Source: Microcoleus vaginatus HSN003
GTDB taxonomy: Bacteria > Cyanobacteriota > Cyanobacteriia > Cyanobacteriales > Microcoleaceae
Length of the DNA stretch: 64,000 nt
Direction: 5' to 3'
NCBI RefSeq assembly: GCF_022701255.1
Contig: NZ_CP031705.1
Location: 2,865,501-2,929,500 of the forward strand
Both the position numbers and the translations under genes were made by a program. Below are positions 17,056 to 25,437 of the stretch, piece after piece. Positions within the stretch are counted from its first letter, which is position 1, and each line of letters opens with the position of its first letter. The notes under the pieces are model-generated. The model was not told where the DNA came from. It saw only the letters and a list, made by a program, of their open reading frames with translations, and did no database searches.

Positions 17056-18639
17056 TTAATCAGCCCTTCGTTTAAATAGCAGGACTTCGTTTTTTTGATA
17101 AGTTAATTTAAAATCGGGAGAAGTTTTAAGTTTATTTGCTAAAGTAGCACCAAGTTTTTCAGTATCAGGCCAGGGATGGCGCAGGTTTAATAATATGTAT
17201 TGAAATTCAGCTAAATTTGTTGGGGGCGAAATTTGTGAAAGCAATTTTACTATTGGGCGGTGGGTAAAGTGAGGGGCCAGTCTATTATCTGTTAAAATAC
17301 TGCTTTGCGGTTGAACTTGTGCGACTGCTTCGCGGGTAGCTTGCCAGGTATCCAGTCGATTTATGTAGAGATAAAAATCTTTATATTCGCCGACACATAG
17401 GAAAATTAGTAATGACCAAATTATCATGATTCTCGGCAATTGAATTCCCTGCCAAAGTTGAGAAATTCGGAAGTTTTTAAATTGTGGCAGATTGATCCAT
17501 GTTAAAAACTGTTGCTTATTTGCTTTATCCTCTTCCTGGTTGCCTTTTGTTTCTTCCCTGTTCCTTGTTTCTTCCTTCGCGATTACTGCTAAAAATAAAA
17601 ATGGAATTACAGGCACTGAATACTGATAGGCTAAGCTGCGTTGAAATGACAAGTCAGAGAGGATATTGATCAGCAGGGTAGGGATGGCAGGAATTAGCGC
17701 TGTTAGATATTGTAGGCGTAGTTTGCCGGAGAAGGGCAATAGCAGCCAAATCACAGGTAAGGTGAGGAGAAATAAATATTTGAATGTATCGAAGGAAAGG
17801 ATTTTTCCTAATACTAACTGTGGTTTTAATAGGAGATTGATGATAATTTCTAGTACGGATTTGCCTAAATAGCTGTAGCGCCCGACTCCAGCGACTTCGC
17901 TGCCGCTAAAGAAGGGGATGATTTTCTGGGAAGCTATCAAAAACCAAGCTGCACCGAGCAAAAGTGCGATCGCCCCGTACCGTTGCTTTTTTTCGCAAAA
18001 AAACAGCCAGAAACCCATAGCAACAACGGTTAGGGACAAAACCGCTTTGCAACTCAAAATTAACAGAATAGCGGTACAAAACCACACAATTTTATTTAAA
18101 CGCGCCGCCAAAATTGCTGCAAAAAGTGCGGGTAAAGCGATTACTTCCGGGTGAAAATCAAATAAATTGATGTTAAATACCACCGGATAGAGTAAATAAA
18201 TCAATGCGATCGCACGGGATTGTTCTGGATTCAAACCTGCCAAACGCGCTAAACTCCAGGTAGGCCAAGCCCCCAGGGATAATGCAACTGCTTGTACCAA
18301 CAGCAGCCAATGCACATCCGGGGAAATTTTGTACAGCCAAGCTAGCGGATAATAGATTACCGCTGCGTGATCGCCCAAAATATGAATCCCCATTAAAGAA
18401 GAAAAAGGCGTTTGGTTTTGGCTGATTAAGTAAATGGCTTGGTCAAAAATTCCCAAATCGAAAGCAGTTGATTGGAATAAAGCGTGCCGTAAACTGCTAC
18501 ACAAAAAGAAAATTGCCGCAGCACTAGCGATCGCCCCAACCAAACTCGACGGTAGCGGCGATCGACCTTCCTCTCTATTTTCGGCGATCGAGACACTGAT
18601 GTCCTCACTGGAATCAGCCAAATTTTCCCTATTCTGCAT
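17056..18639 (-). CDS. DUF2079 integral membrane protein (2 of 2)
   Basis: A 527-residue paralog of the neighbouring protein, with the same SLRHALFQSTAFDLGIFDQA start of the core, matching membrane helices and the YILLNLRHPW region near the C-terminus. It has an extra soluble insert rich in Glu and Lys (NREETKGNQEEDKANKQQ) before the last helices, and a charged cytoplasmic N-terminus. I choose ATG at 18637-18639; an upstream TTG would add 20 residues. It is divergent from dxr and probably the first gene of the two-gene operon. GT-C-like function is an inference only. Confidence 0.82.
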   Translation of the reverse strand: MQNRENLADSSEDISVSIAENREEGRSPLPSSLVGAIASAAAIFFLCSSLRHALFQSTAFDLGIFDQAIYLISQNQTPFSSLMGIHILGDHAAVIYYPLAWLYKISPDVHWLLLVQAVALSLGAWPTWSLARLAGLNPEQSRAIALIYLLYPVVFNINLFDFHPEVIALPALFAAILAARLNKIVWFCTAILLILSCKAVLSLTVVAMGFWLFFCEKKQRYGAIALLLGAAWFLIASQKIIPFFSGSEVAGVGRYSYLGKSVLEIIINLLLKPQLVLGKILSFDTFKYLFLLTLPVIWLLLPFSGKLRLQYLTALIPAIPTLLINILSDLSFQRSLAYQYSVPVIPFLFLAVIAKEETRNREETKGNQEEDKANKQQFLTWINLPQFKNFRISQLWQGIQLPRIMIIWSLLIFLCVGEYKDFYLYINRLDTWQATREAVAQVQPQSSILTDNRLAPHFTHRPIVKLLSQISPPTNLAEFQYILLNLRHPWPDTEKLGATLANKLKTSPDFKLTYQKNEVLLFKRRAD

Positions 18640-18766
18640 GAAATCTGGCACTAGGTGGTCACTCAAAATATGATTCCATCGAATGTGCTTTCCACGCAAT
18701 AGTTAACCACTAATTTTTATCCCCGCAATCGTAATATTAGAATAATCCACAAAACCTTAAAAAATT

Positions 18767-19957
18767 GTGAAAGCAATAACTCTTCTCGGCTCCACAGGCT
18801 CGATCGGCACTCAGACTCTGGATATTGTAGCTCAATACCCCGATAAATTTCGGATTGTCGGGTTAACCGCCGGACAAAATGTAACGTTGCTGGCCCAGCA
18901 AATTCGCCAGTTTCGACCGGAGATTGTCGCGATTTGCGACGAAGATAAATTACTGGAATTGAAGGAGGCGATCGCAGATCTCGACCCTCAACCTATTTTA
19001 CTTGCTGGCGAGTCCGGCGTTGTCGAAGTTGCCCAATACGGTGACGCTCAAGCCGTCGTCACTGGCATAGTTGGCTGTGCCGGTTTGCTGCCAACAATTG
19101 CCGCTATCAAAGCAGGCAAAGATATCGCCTTAGCCAATAAAGAAACATTAATCGCAGGGGGCCCCGTTGTCAACCCCTTAATCGAAAAATACGGCGTTAA
19201 AATATTACCGGCAGACTCCGAACATTCGGCAATTTTTCAGTGTCTGCAAGGCTTACCTGTGGGAGGGTTACGGCGAATTATACTCACTGCTTCGGGCGGT
19301 TCTTTTCGAGATTTGCCGATCGACAAATTAGCCACAGTAACAGTAGCAGATGCCTTGAAACATCCGAATTGGTCGATGGGGCAGAAAATCACGATTGATT
19401 CTGCTACTTTGATGAATAAAGGATTAGAAGTAATTGAGGCTCATTACTTGTTCGGGATGGATTATGACGACATTGATATTGTCATCCATCCCCAGAGCAT
19501 AATTCACTCGTTAATTGAGCTGCAAGATACCTCGGTTTTGGCGCAATTGGGCTGGCCGGATATGCGCTTGCCGCTGCTTTACGCTTTGTCTTGGCCGGAG
19601 CGAATTCATACAGATTGGGAACGGCTGGATTTGGTAAAAGCTGGGGATTTAACTTTCCGAGAACCAGACCACGAAAAGTATCCTTGTATGCAGTTGGCTT
19701 ATGCGGCTGGACGTGCGGGCGGTTCGATGCCTGCGGTGCTGAATGCGGCAAACGAACAGGCGGTAGCGCTATTTTTGGAGGAGAAGATTCAGTTTTTGGA
19801 TATTCCGAAGTTGATTGAGAAGGCCTGCGACAAACATCAAACCGATAACTGTGAAAGTCCTGGTTTAGACGATATCTTGGCCGCCGATCGGTGGGCGCGG
19901 CAGGAAGTTTTGGCAGATAGTATGGAATTGGGCGATCGCATTCTTTCGGTTCGCTAA
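18767..19957 (+). CDS. dxr: 1-deoxy-D-xylulose 5-phosphate reductoisomerase
   Basis: Second enzyme of the MEP isoprenoid pathway, converting DXP to methylerythritol phosphate with NADPH. The 396-residue protein has the NADPH-binding [14 protein letters not shown] at the N-terminus, [11 protein letters not shown] near residue 125, the metal- and substrate-binding [13 protein letters not shown] near 150, and [15 protein letters not shown] near 215. Length and motif order are canonical. The start codon is GTG at 18767, needed to keep the N-terminal nucleotide-binding strand. It stands alone on the plus strand. Confidence 0.97.
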   Translation: MKAITLLGSTGSIGTQTLDIVAQYPDKFRIVGLTAGQNVTLLAQQIRQFRPEIVAICDEDKLLELKEAIADLDPQPILLAGESGVVEVAQYGDAQAVVTGIVGCAGLLPTIAAIKAGKDIALANKETLIAGGPVVNPLIEKYGVKILPADSEHSAIFQCLQGLPVGGLRRIILTASGGSFRDLPIDKLATVTVADALKHPNWSMGQKITIDSATLMNKGLEVIEAHYLFGMDYDDIDIVIHPQSIIHSLIELQDTSVLAQLGWPDMRLPLLYALSWPERIHTDWERLDLVKAGDLTFREPDHEKYPCMQLAYAAGRAGGSMPAVLNAANEQAVALFLEEKIQFLDIPKLIEKACDKHQTDNCESPGLDDILAADRWARQEVLADSMELGDRILSVR

Positions 19958-19984
19958 TTGTATCAGCAGACTTGCACTTACCCA

Positions 19985-20245
19985 CAAGCCCGCCGGGGAA
20001 TTAATTCCCCGTCTCATAGCTAAAGTTGGTTGAAATTGAGATATTGCACCATTCTCAAGAACAGGCAAGATGCCTGTTCCACAAAGAGTGAATTTTGTGG
20101 TGGGCCGTTGCTCCTAGCCCGCCCATAAAAGGCTTATTGAGAATGGTGCAAGCTCCGAGTTGAAAGAGACTGCCAAAACTTAATAAATCTTCAGTTTTCT
20201 TTGAGAGGAGTTTAGCTATGAGACAGGGGTTTCAACCCCGGACGG
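19985..20245. repeat. Foldback repeat with a MITE nested inside
   Basis: Perfect 14-bp inverted arms, GTCTCATAGCTAAA at 20011-20024 and its complement at 20211-20224, flank the segment. Each arm is preceded or followed by its own short palindrome (GGGGAATTAATTCCCC on the left, GGGGTTTCAACCCC on the right). The MITE at 20044-20151 lies between the arms. A related foldback occurs at 48843-49006. The rest of the gap between dxr and the phosphoribosyltransferase shows nothing else. Confidence 0.75.
20044..20151. repeat. MITE-like element, copy 2 (108 bp)
   Basis: Perfect 15-bp terminal inverted repeats (TTGCACCATTCTCAA and complement). Relative to copy 1 at 2434-2540 it is inverted. One internal arm matches (AGGCAAGATGCCTG, AAAGAGTGAATTTT, ATAAAAGGCTTATT), but the other arm is replaced by a different palindrome with GGGC and GCCC arms. 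Confidence 0.75.
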
Positions 20246-20315
20246 ACTATGCCAAAAAGTGCAAAATATCGGCCAAACAATGTTAAAAGTTGACCAGATG
20301 TTAGCCTTTTATAGG

Positions 20316-20828
20316 CTAACTCCCACCTTGCGCCGCCAACTCAGCCGCACTCATCTTTTCGTATATTTCAAAAGGTTGGTGAATCCAAGGATTGTCAGCC
20401 AAATAATCTACATAATAATCCGGCTTTGTAACAGAACAAGCCTTGTACCAGAGTACAGCAGTCCGAATTTCCTGAATATCCTCGCCGTAGCGACTCTTCA
20501 GCCAAGCGATACTTTGATCTAAACTAATTCCCGAATCCGCCAAATCGTCAACCAGGAGAATGCGGCTGCCCAAATTATCGCCCACCATTGTCAAATCGCG
20601 GGCAAACTCGATCGCACCCCGGACATTTCCCTCGGCCCCACCATAGGACGAGGCAGCTAAAATCGCCAGAGGTTTGTCGAAAATCCGCGACAGAGTATCT
20701 CCAACCCGCAGCCCTCCCCTCGCCAGACAGACAATGCGATCGAATTTCCACTGAGATTCCTCAATTTTTACAGCCAAATCCTCAATTTTCCGATGGTACT
20801 CTGGCCAAGAAACGTAAAGGTCGCTCAT
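20316..20828 (-). CDS. Phosphoribosyltransferase family protein
   Basis: A 170-residue type I phosphoribosyltransferase, probably for purine salvage. The PRPP-binding motif is visible as RILLVDDLADSGISL (about residues 92-106), with RIVCLARGGLRVGDTL upstream and YYVDYLADNPWIHQPFE near the end, a combination common in xanthine/hypoxanthine-type enzymes. The substrate base cannot be read from the sequence. I set the start at MSDLYVSWPEYHR (ATG 20826-20828); AGGA lies very close upstream. It is divergent from the pentapeptide gene, with only 54 bp between starts. Confidence 0.85.
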   Translation of the reverse strand: MSDLYVSWPEYHRKIEDLAVKIEESQWKFDRIVCLARGGLRVGDTLSRIFDKPLAILAASSYGGAEGNVRGAIEFARDLTMVGDNLGSRILLVDDLADSGISLDQSIAWLKSRYGEDIQEIRTAVLWYKACSVTKPDYYVDYLADNPWIHQPFEIYEKMSAAELAAQGGS

Positions 20829-20882
20829 TCCTAATATTATTGAAATATCAAAGGTATTATTAAATATTTTGGGGAAAATGAC

Positions 20883-21632
20883 ATGGATGCAGAGGAACTT
20901 CTCAGACGGTATGGAGCCGGAGAACGGGTTTTTCACAAAGTAGACCTGAGCGGTGTCCATATGTCAAGGACAAATTTGCGCGATATTGACCTGAGTCACG
21001 CTAATTTAAAAGGTGCAAATTCGATCGGCCTCACCCTCTACAGAGCCAATCTGTATCAAGCAGATATCAGCCAAGCCAACCTCTCCCAAGCCAACCTCAT
21101 GTCCGCTAATTTTGGCGGATGCGACGCGGTGGGAGCGAACTTGAGCGGAGCCATCTTGCGGAGTGTCGTGTTCAGCGGGGCAGATTTAACGGGGGCGAGT
21201 CTCAGGGGTGCAGACATGAGAGATGCAAACCTTCAGGGGGCGATTTTGATTCAAGTTTATGCAGTTAACGCTAATTTGCAAGGTGCAAACTTGACAGAAG
21301 TAAAACTTTGCGGAATCAACCTCAGTAAAGCAAATTTAACCGACGCGAACTTAACACAAGCTGACCTTAGCCGTGCTAACTTAACTCAAGCAAATCTGAG
21401 CTGGGCAAATTTGACGGAAGCAAATCTGGAAAAAGCGGATTTGAAGGGAGCCGATTTGAGCGGAGCTAACTTGAGCTGTGCAAATCTCCATCGAGCAGAT
21501 TTGAGCGGAGTTTCCCTTAAGGGAGCAAATCTCCGGGGAGCAAACTTGCATCAAGCTTCTTTGCGCGGGACAAATTTGAATGAAGCGAATCTGAGAGAGG
21601 CGATGATGCCTGACGGCAACATCTCTGAGTAA
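20883..21632 (+). CDS. Pentapeptide-repeat protein
   Basis: A 249-residue protein. A 20-residue head (MDAEELLRRYGAGERVFHKV) is followed by about 42 tandem A(N/D)Lxx units from residue 21 to 240. Such repeats fold as a right-handed square beta helix; the cyanobacterial members have no general assigned function. The head resembles the sequence (EEFLKRYNQGERDFTGI) preceding the repeats in the TerD fusion at 49048-51012, so the two share an architecture. No signal peptide is visible. Confidence 0.92.
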   Translation: MDAEELLRRYGAGERVFHKVDLSGVHMSRTNLRDIDLSHANLKGANSIGLTLYRANLYQADISQANLSQANLMSANFGGCDAVGANLSGAILRSVVFSGADLTGASLRGADMRDANLQGAILIQVYAVNANLQGANLTEVKLCGINLSKANLTDANLTQADLSRANLTQANLSWANLTEANLEKADLKGADLSGANLSCANLHRADLSGVSLKGANLRGANLHQASLRGTNLNEANLREAMMPDGNISE

Positions 21633-21742
21633 ATAAGCTGACCAAATAGAAGTTAAAACCGCAGGGTGCTGGTGGCGCACCCTACATTTAGGCTAATGCC
21701 TGATTTTTATTAAGGGGATTTAATTCTGCGTTAATCTCAGGC

Positions 21743-21920
21743 GCCCAAAAATCGAGAGAAGCCCCGGACTCCTATTGTGGAGAGGCAAAAATTTTAGACT
21801 CTTGTTAAAGCTCCCAGATTCATCTGTGGAGTAAATCTCAAATCTCAAATTTTTCGAGTGAGCGGGGCTCCACGGTTCGACTGAGCGCTTGCGGAAGTCT
21901 AAAATCCAAAATTGACTGAC
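21743..21920. repeat. Dispersed repeat R1, copy 1
   Basis: A member of the dispersed family defined by GACTCC or CAGGAGTCG, AAATTTTAGA, TTCAAGCTCCCAGATTCAT, GTGGAGTAAATCTC and AAATCTAAAAT-type heptamers, ending near GACTGAC. This copy has an extra segment (CTCCACGGTTCGACTGAGCG) before its end. It fills most of the gap between the pentapeptide gene and the small gene at 21960. Confidence 0.7.
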
Positions 21921-21959
21921 AGTTCATTTAAAGAGAGCGGCCAAAAAATTGGCGATAAT

Positions 21960-22163
21960 TTAATCTACAACTTTCAGCCAGCCCCGGCGAACGGCGTGGA
22001 GCAAGCGGTTGATGGCTATTTGATCTTCTTCGGTAAGACAGTCATTTAAGAGCGCTGTCTGGAGCTGTTGTCGGTGAGTGGGAGTCAGCAGACCGGAGTG
22101 ATATACCTGAAAGACTAGCTCTGCAATAGTAAATTGAGGTAATAGCGTTTGGGTTGTCATCAT
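21960..22163 (-). CDS. Small conserved protein (paralog of 22867-23064)
   Basis: A 67-residue protein, starting MMTTQTLLPQFTIAELVF. It shares AEL..QV.HSG.LT.T in its first half and (I/V)NRLLHA(V/I)RRGW..(V/I).D at its C-terminus with the protein at 22867-23064, so the two are homologous. I do not know a function; the basic RRGW tail suggests nucleic-acid or protein binding, which is an inference. An upstream GTG would add seven residues; I prefer the ATG pair at 22163/22160. Confidence 0.62.
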   Translation of the reverse strand: MMTTQTLLPQFTIAELVFQVYHSGLLTPTHRQQLQTALLNDCLTEEDQIAINRLLHAVRRGWLKVVD

Positions 22164-22866
22164 GTGTTTTTTCTTTGAACTCACTTTTGACAGTATTGGC
22201 TGATTTTCCCAATATTTATGTGATTTAACTACGGGAGTAAATGTGATCGATTGCGTCTTGATTAGTGATTTGTGTCAGCCGGACTTGGGGATCGGATGTT
22301 TTCTCGATAGCCCTGCTACTTGAAACACAAACCCCGTCCAGATTCCTCGCTTGTGGCAACCCCCACCTCTCTACTTTTGGTTAAGAAACGGTGACAAATA
22401 AATTAATATTTACCTATTAATAGATTACTAATGACTGCTAGGGAAATCGCTCGGCTTAATTCAAGGTAAAACTTTTAGAGTATTTATAAAGCCGCTTTTA
22501 CCTACATTTACTTAGTTTCTTGGTGTGGTCTTGGTTCCGTGGATATACTTAATAACCCGCCCAAAGACAGATACAAGTTTTCGATAGGAGTCCCCAGCAG
22601 CCGCAAATTTTAGAGCCTAGTTCAAGCTCCCAGATTCATCTAGGGAGTAAATCTAAAATCTAAAATCTAAAATCTAAAATCTGAAATCGACTGACTGTTT
22701 AAAATCAAAAATCCCGGCTTCTTCAAGAAACCGGGTTGGAGCTTTTCTATCCACAATTTTTTTTGAGAGAGTTAATGGAGCGACCTATTCACGAAAATCT
22801 GATTGTTGGCAAAGCTTGACAGGAGAGAAAGTAGAAATACCGATCTCAACTTCTTGTGTGAGGGGA
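22164..22866. other. Repeat-rich gap between the two small paralogs
   Basis: About 700 bp without a convincing gene. It contains R1 copy 2 (22558-22697) and AT-rich sequence. No promoter hexamer pair is convincing. Confidence 0.4.
22558..22697. repeat. Dispersed repeat R1, copy 2
   Basis: It carries the same marks as other copies: CCCAAAGACAGATACAAG, AGGAGTCCCCAGCAGCC, AAGCTCCCAGATTCATCT, then four or five AAAATCT heptamers and TCGACTGACTG. Compared with copy 1 it lacks the extra 3' segment. Confidence 0.75.
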
Positions 22867-23064
22867 CTAATCGGAAATCCTGACCCATCCGCGGCGGATG
22901 GCGTGCAGCAGGCGGTTGACTGCATCTCTGGCGTCTTCGCTGAGAGCGCTTTGGCAGAGTTCGCGCAGTCCGTGGCTTTGAGTGCGAGTCAGATTGCCTG
23001 AATGAGTGACTTGATAGAACAGTTCAGCGATCGCGCGATCAGATTTTAAAGTCAGAGCTTGCAT
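22867..23064 (-). CDS. Small conserved protein (paralog of 21960-22163)
   Basis: A 65-residue protein beginning MQALTLKSDRAIAELFYQV and ending VNRLLHAIRRGWVRISD. It aligns without gaps over about 55 residues with the nearby protein at 21960-22163. A single helical domain is likely. GAG precedes the ATG at 23064. No family name or function is claimed. Confidence 0.65.
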   Translation of the reverse strand: MQALTLKSDRAIAELFYQVTHSGNLTRTQSHGLRELCQSALSEDARDAVNRLLHAIRRGWVRISD

Positions 23065-23229
23065 GAAATCTCGTTGAACTCGACTATTATACTATCGAGC
23101 ATTTGAGAAAAGAGTAGGGTGATTGCAGTCGGCTAAGCTGTGTGATAGTTCTTGGCTCGGTTTGTGACCTAAGTCTGCAAGTATACGTGATTTAAATCAC
23201 AGAAAACCCAAGACCTCGATCGCATAAGC

Positions 23230-23235
23230 TATGAT
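23230..23235 (+). promoter_or_regulatory. -10 element for the candidate structured RNA
   Basis: TATGAT lies immediately upstream of the base-paired region that starts at 23237-23242. No good -35 hexamer is found 16-18 bp upstream, so this is a single-element prediction. Confidence 0.4.
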
Positions 23236-23236
23236 T

Positions 23237-23434
23237 AGGGTGGTAGCCTCAAGGTTTGACAAAACCTCGAAAAGCCCTGAACGCAAGGCTTTGAGTTCTC
23301 AAGACCGCCGCGCAAAGGGAGTAAGTTCGCTCAACATCGCAGGCGCTGGACTTGGATAGCTGTGAAACTTTGGGTTTTAGACACTTGCAGCTTGCAGATC
23401 AGGGCATAAAGTTGCGATCGGCGAGCCACACCCT
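23237..23434 (+). ncRNA. Candidate 6S RNA (rod-like structured RNA)
   Basis: No protein frame fits, yet the two halves pair in nested order into one long hairpin. AGGGTG (23237-23242) pairs with CACCCT (23429-23434). GCCCTGA (23274-23280) pairs with TCAGGGC (23399-23405). CAAGGCTT (23284-23291) pairs with AAACTTTG (23365-23372), one mismatch. CAAG (23300-23303) pairs with CTTG (23351-23354), and GCGC (23310-23313) with GCGC (23343-23346). Between the second and third stems lies a strongly asymmetric bubble. A roughly 190-nt rod with a central bubble is the shape of 6S RNA, the RNA polymerase decoy, and the size matches cyanobacterial 6S. Identity is inferred from shape only. Confidence 0.45.
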
Positions 23435-23493
23435 GAGATACAATAATTATAAATACTTCTCTCTCATCTATAGGCAGGCAGGCAGGTAAAAAA

Positions 23494-23712
23494 ATGATAA
23501 TGATTAGCTACTTTTTGATTGCCTTAATCGTTTTTCTTGTTTGGTTCAAAAGTTTTTGGAATGATACTGCGACATCTAAAAAAGACGTGATATCTTGGAT
23601 AGCCTTAATAATGGGGCCTCTGTTTTGGCCTGTTGTTCTCCCCCTATCCCTTTTGCAAATTACCAGCAAAAAGTCGGTTGTAAAAACAGCTCAATGCGAG
23701 CAAGAATTATAA
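23494..23712 (+). CDS. Small two-helix membrane protein
   Basis: A 72-residue protein with a hydrophobic N-terminal helix (about residues 3-18), a polar loop (SFWNDTATSKKDV), a second helix (ISWIALIMGPLFWPVVLPLS) and a short polar tail. Small proteins with a similar WPxVLPLSLL pattern are common in cyanobacteria, but no function is known to me. A GCAGG-rich tract (AGGCAGGCAGGCAGG) lies just upstream and may serve as ribosome binding site. Confidence 0.5.
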   Translation: MIMISYFLIALIVFLVWFKSFWNDTATSKKDVISWIALIMGPLFWPVVLPLSLLQITSKKSVVKTAQCEQEL

Positions 23713-24743
23713 TAAATTGTGGAAGTAACTGGCTTCAACACAGTCGGTGATCTCGTCCTAAATTATGCGGCGTGCATCGCTCCTGGCAGCGAGTAAGTTA
23801 TCTTGTTTCATTGTAAGAAAAAATGCAGCTAGAAGGTAGAATCTCAGAAAAGGTCTGAATTCTAAAACAGTATTTTTTTACCCCTATCAAATTCTGCCTT
23901 CTGCTTTTTGACCCCGCCCAAAAACGGATACAATTTTCCCACAGGAGTCGGCAGCAGCCCAACACTTTAGGTTTTTGTTCAAGCTCTCAGATTCATCTGG
24001 GGAATCAATCTCCAATCTCAAATTGTTCAACTGAGCGAGATAGACTCAGCGCTCGCTGAAGGTATTACACTCAAGCCTCCAATCGACTGATGCCTACTTT
24101 TTTTCTGTCACATCGTGATTTAATGGTGCGGCTCAGTAAAATTGTTCATTAAAAATTGTTCAGGCAAAATTGTTCAGGCAAAATTGTCAGACTCAAATTG
24201 TCGGACAGCGACCGCAACATTTTTTTACTCAAAAATTATCTGCCACCTCAAGCCAGCTCAAAAGTAATATGTAATTTAACATGGCTGGTTGCTTGCAAAA
24301 ATATAACTTCAGACATATTTCCGCCTGCGACTGACCAACTTAAGAATTTTTATACTTCCGGCTGCTACCTACCATTAATCGAATGTGGGAAAATCCTGGC
24401 TAGGTGTTAAAAAACAGCTAGGATCTTTGCTATGTAACCTTTCCCAGCTCGCTCTTTTCAAATTGTAGCAGCTCTACGTCGGAAATTGTAGAGTTCGTTT
24501 GCGTCTAAATTGCCTAAGTCTTACCGCAGTTAGATAGACAATTCAAGGCAGAGACTGCAATATGAAATAGGCAACAAAAACTGTTTCAAATCGCAAGTAC
24601 GACTTATTTTGGGCGATCGAGCATTAGGAGTGTATAACGGGAGCCAGCGAAATTTTTAGAGGTGCGAGATGTTTGGGAACTTCTAAAAAAAAGTGCCGTC
24701 ACGGTATCCAAATTCGCTATTTGCATAAAAAGTAGGAGTCAAA
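23713..24743. other. Long gap with repeat R1 and a short tandem repeat
   Basis: About 1 kb with no gene I can support. It contains R1 copy 3 (23914-24092) and a short tandem repeat of AAAATTGTTCAGGC (about 24150-24190). A frame of 84 codons at 24156-24410 lies over the tandem repeat and looks non-coding. The last 100 bp may be the leader of the small gene at 24744. Confidence 0.4.
23914..24092. repeat. Dispersed repeat R1, copy 3
   Basis: It shares CGCCCAAAAACGGATACAA, CAGGAGTCGGCAGCAGCC, AAGCTCTCAGATTCATCTG and the closing AATCGACTGATGCC with the other copies. Like copy 1 it has the longer 3' segment with GACTCAGCGCTCGC. Confidence 0.7.
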
Positions 24744-24935
24744 ATGAACCACGTATCTGAGAAACCAATTTATAGAGTTCTTCATCTATTGTCGCTGCTA
24801 GCGCTTGCCTACTATGGAGCTACTTCCATCAATTATATTTTCGAGAGTGACTCTCACGTTCACATCTACAAGTACGACAGTCAGAGCAATTCCAACGCGT
24901 CACCAGCGGAACTAGAAGCACACCGCTCGGAATAA
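24744..24935 (+). CDS. Small single-helix membrane protein
   Basis: A 63-residue hypothetical protein. A TAGGAG ribosome binding site lies 7 bp before the ATG, the best argument that it is translated. Residues 11-31 (RVLHLLSLLALAYYGATSI) form one hydrophobic helix; the C-terminal half is polar (HVHIYKYDSQSNSN). No family is recognised. Confidence 0.45.
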   Translation: MNHVSEKPIYRVLHLLSLLALAYYGATSINYIFESDSHVHIYKYDSQSNSNASPAELEAHRSE

Positions 24936-25116
24936 ATAGTAGAGATTTTCTCTGAATGAAGGCCGAACCACATTTCGGGGAGTTTGCTAATTGTTAATGA
25001 TCAGCTCGAAGTTAACAACAATTAGTAGTCAAAAACTCTGGGCTAAAAAGTTAATATTTCAACTCACAGCTATTAGCCATCAAATCTACCACAAAAATCC
25101 ACTATTTAATTTGTTC

Positions 25117-25394
25117 TCAAAAGAGACCAGAGTGATGAAAGGATGGCCAAGCATTTTCATCAGTAAAAGCATTAAGAGCTTTAGTAATCGCTTCATCAAT
25201 AAAATTTGAAGGTGGATCTCCTTCAGAACGGAAAATCGCTTTGACTTTTGCCCAATACAACTCGATCCGAGATAAATCCGGCGAGTATCGAGGTAAGAAT
25301 TTTACATGGAATCCGATAGATACCATCAAAAAATTGACGGATTCAGCATTATGAACAGGTAAATTATCCATAACTACAATTGCGCCAACCCATA
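25117..25394 (-). pseudogene. C-terminal fragment of an IS630-family transposase
   Basis: Reading upstream to 25394 gives GAIVVMDNLPVHNAESV and then FLPRYSPDLSRIELYWAKVK with a final AWPSFHHSGLF, the second aspartate and the glutamate block of an IS630 DDE domain. The first two thirds of the gene are missing; sequence upstream of 25394 is repeat R1. It belongs to a different IS630 subgroup from the copies at 10.8-13.1 kb. Confidence 0.85.
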
Positions 25395-25437
25395 ACTGCC
25401 GCAGGAGTCGCCCGCCGCCAAAAATTTTAGCTCCTAG

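Noticed and set aside
24156..24410. 84-codon frame in the 23.7-24.7 kb gap
   Set aside because: It covers a short tandem repeat, has no ribosome binding site, and its translation has no recognisable character.
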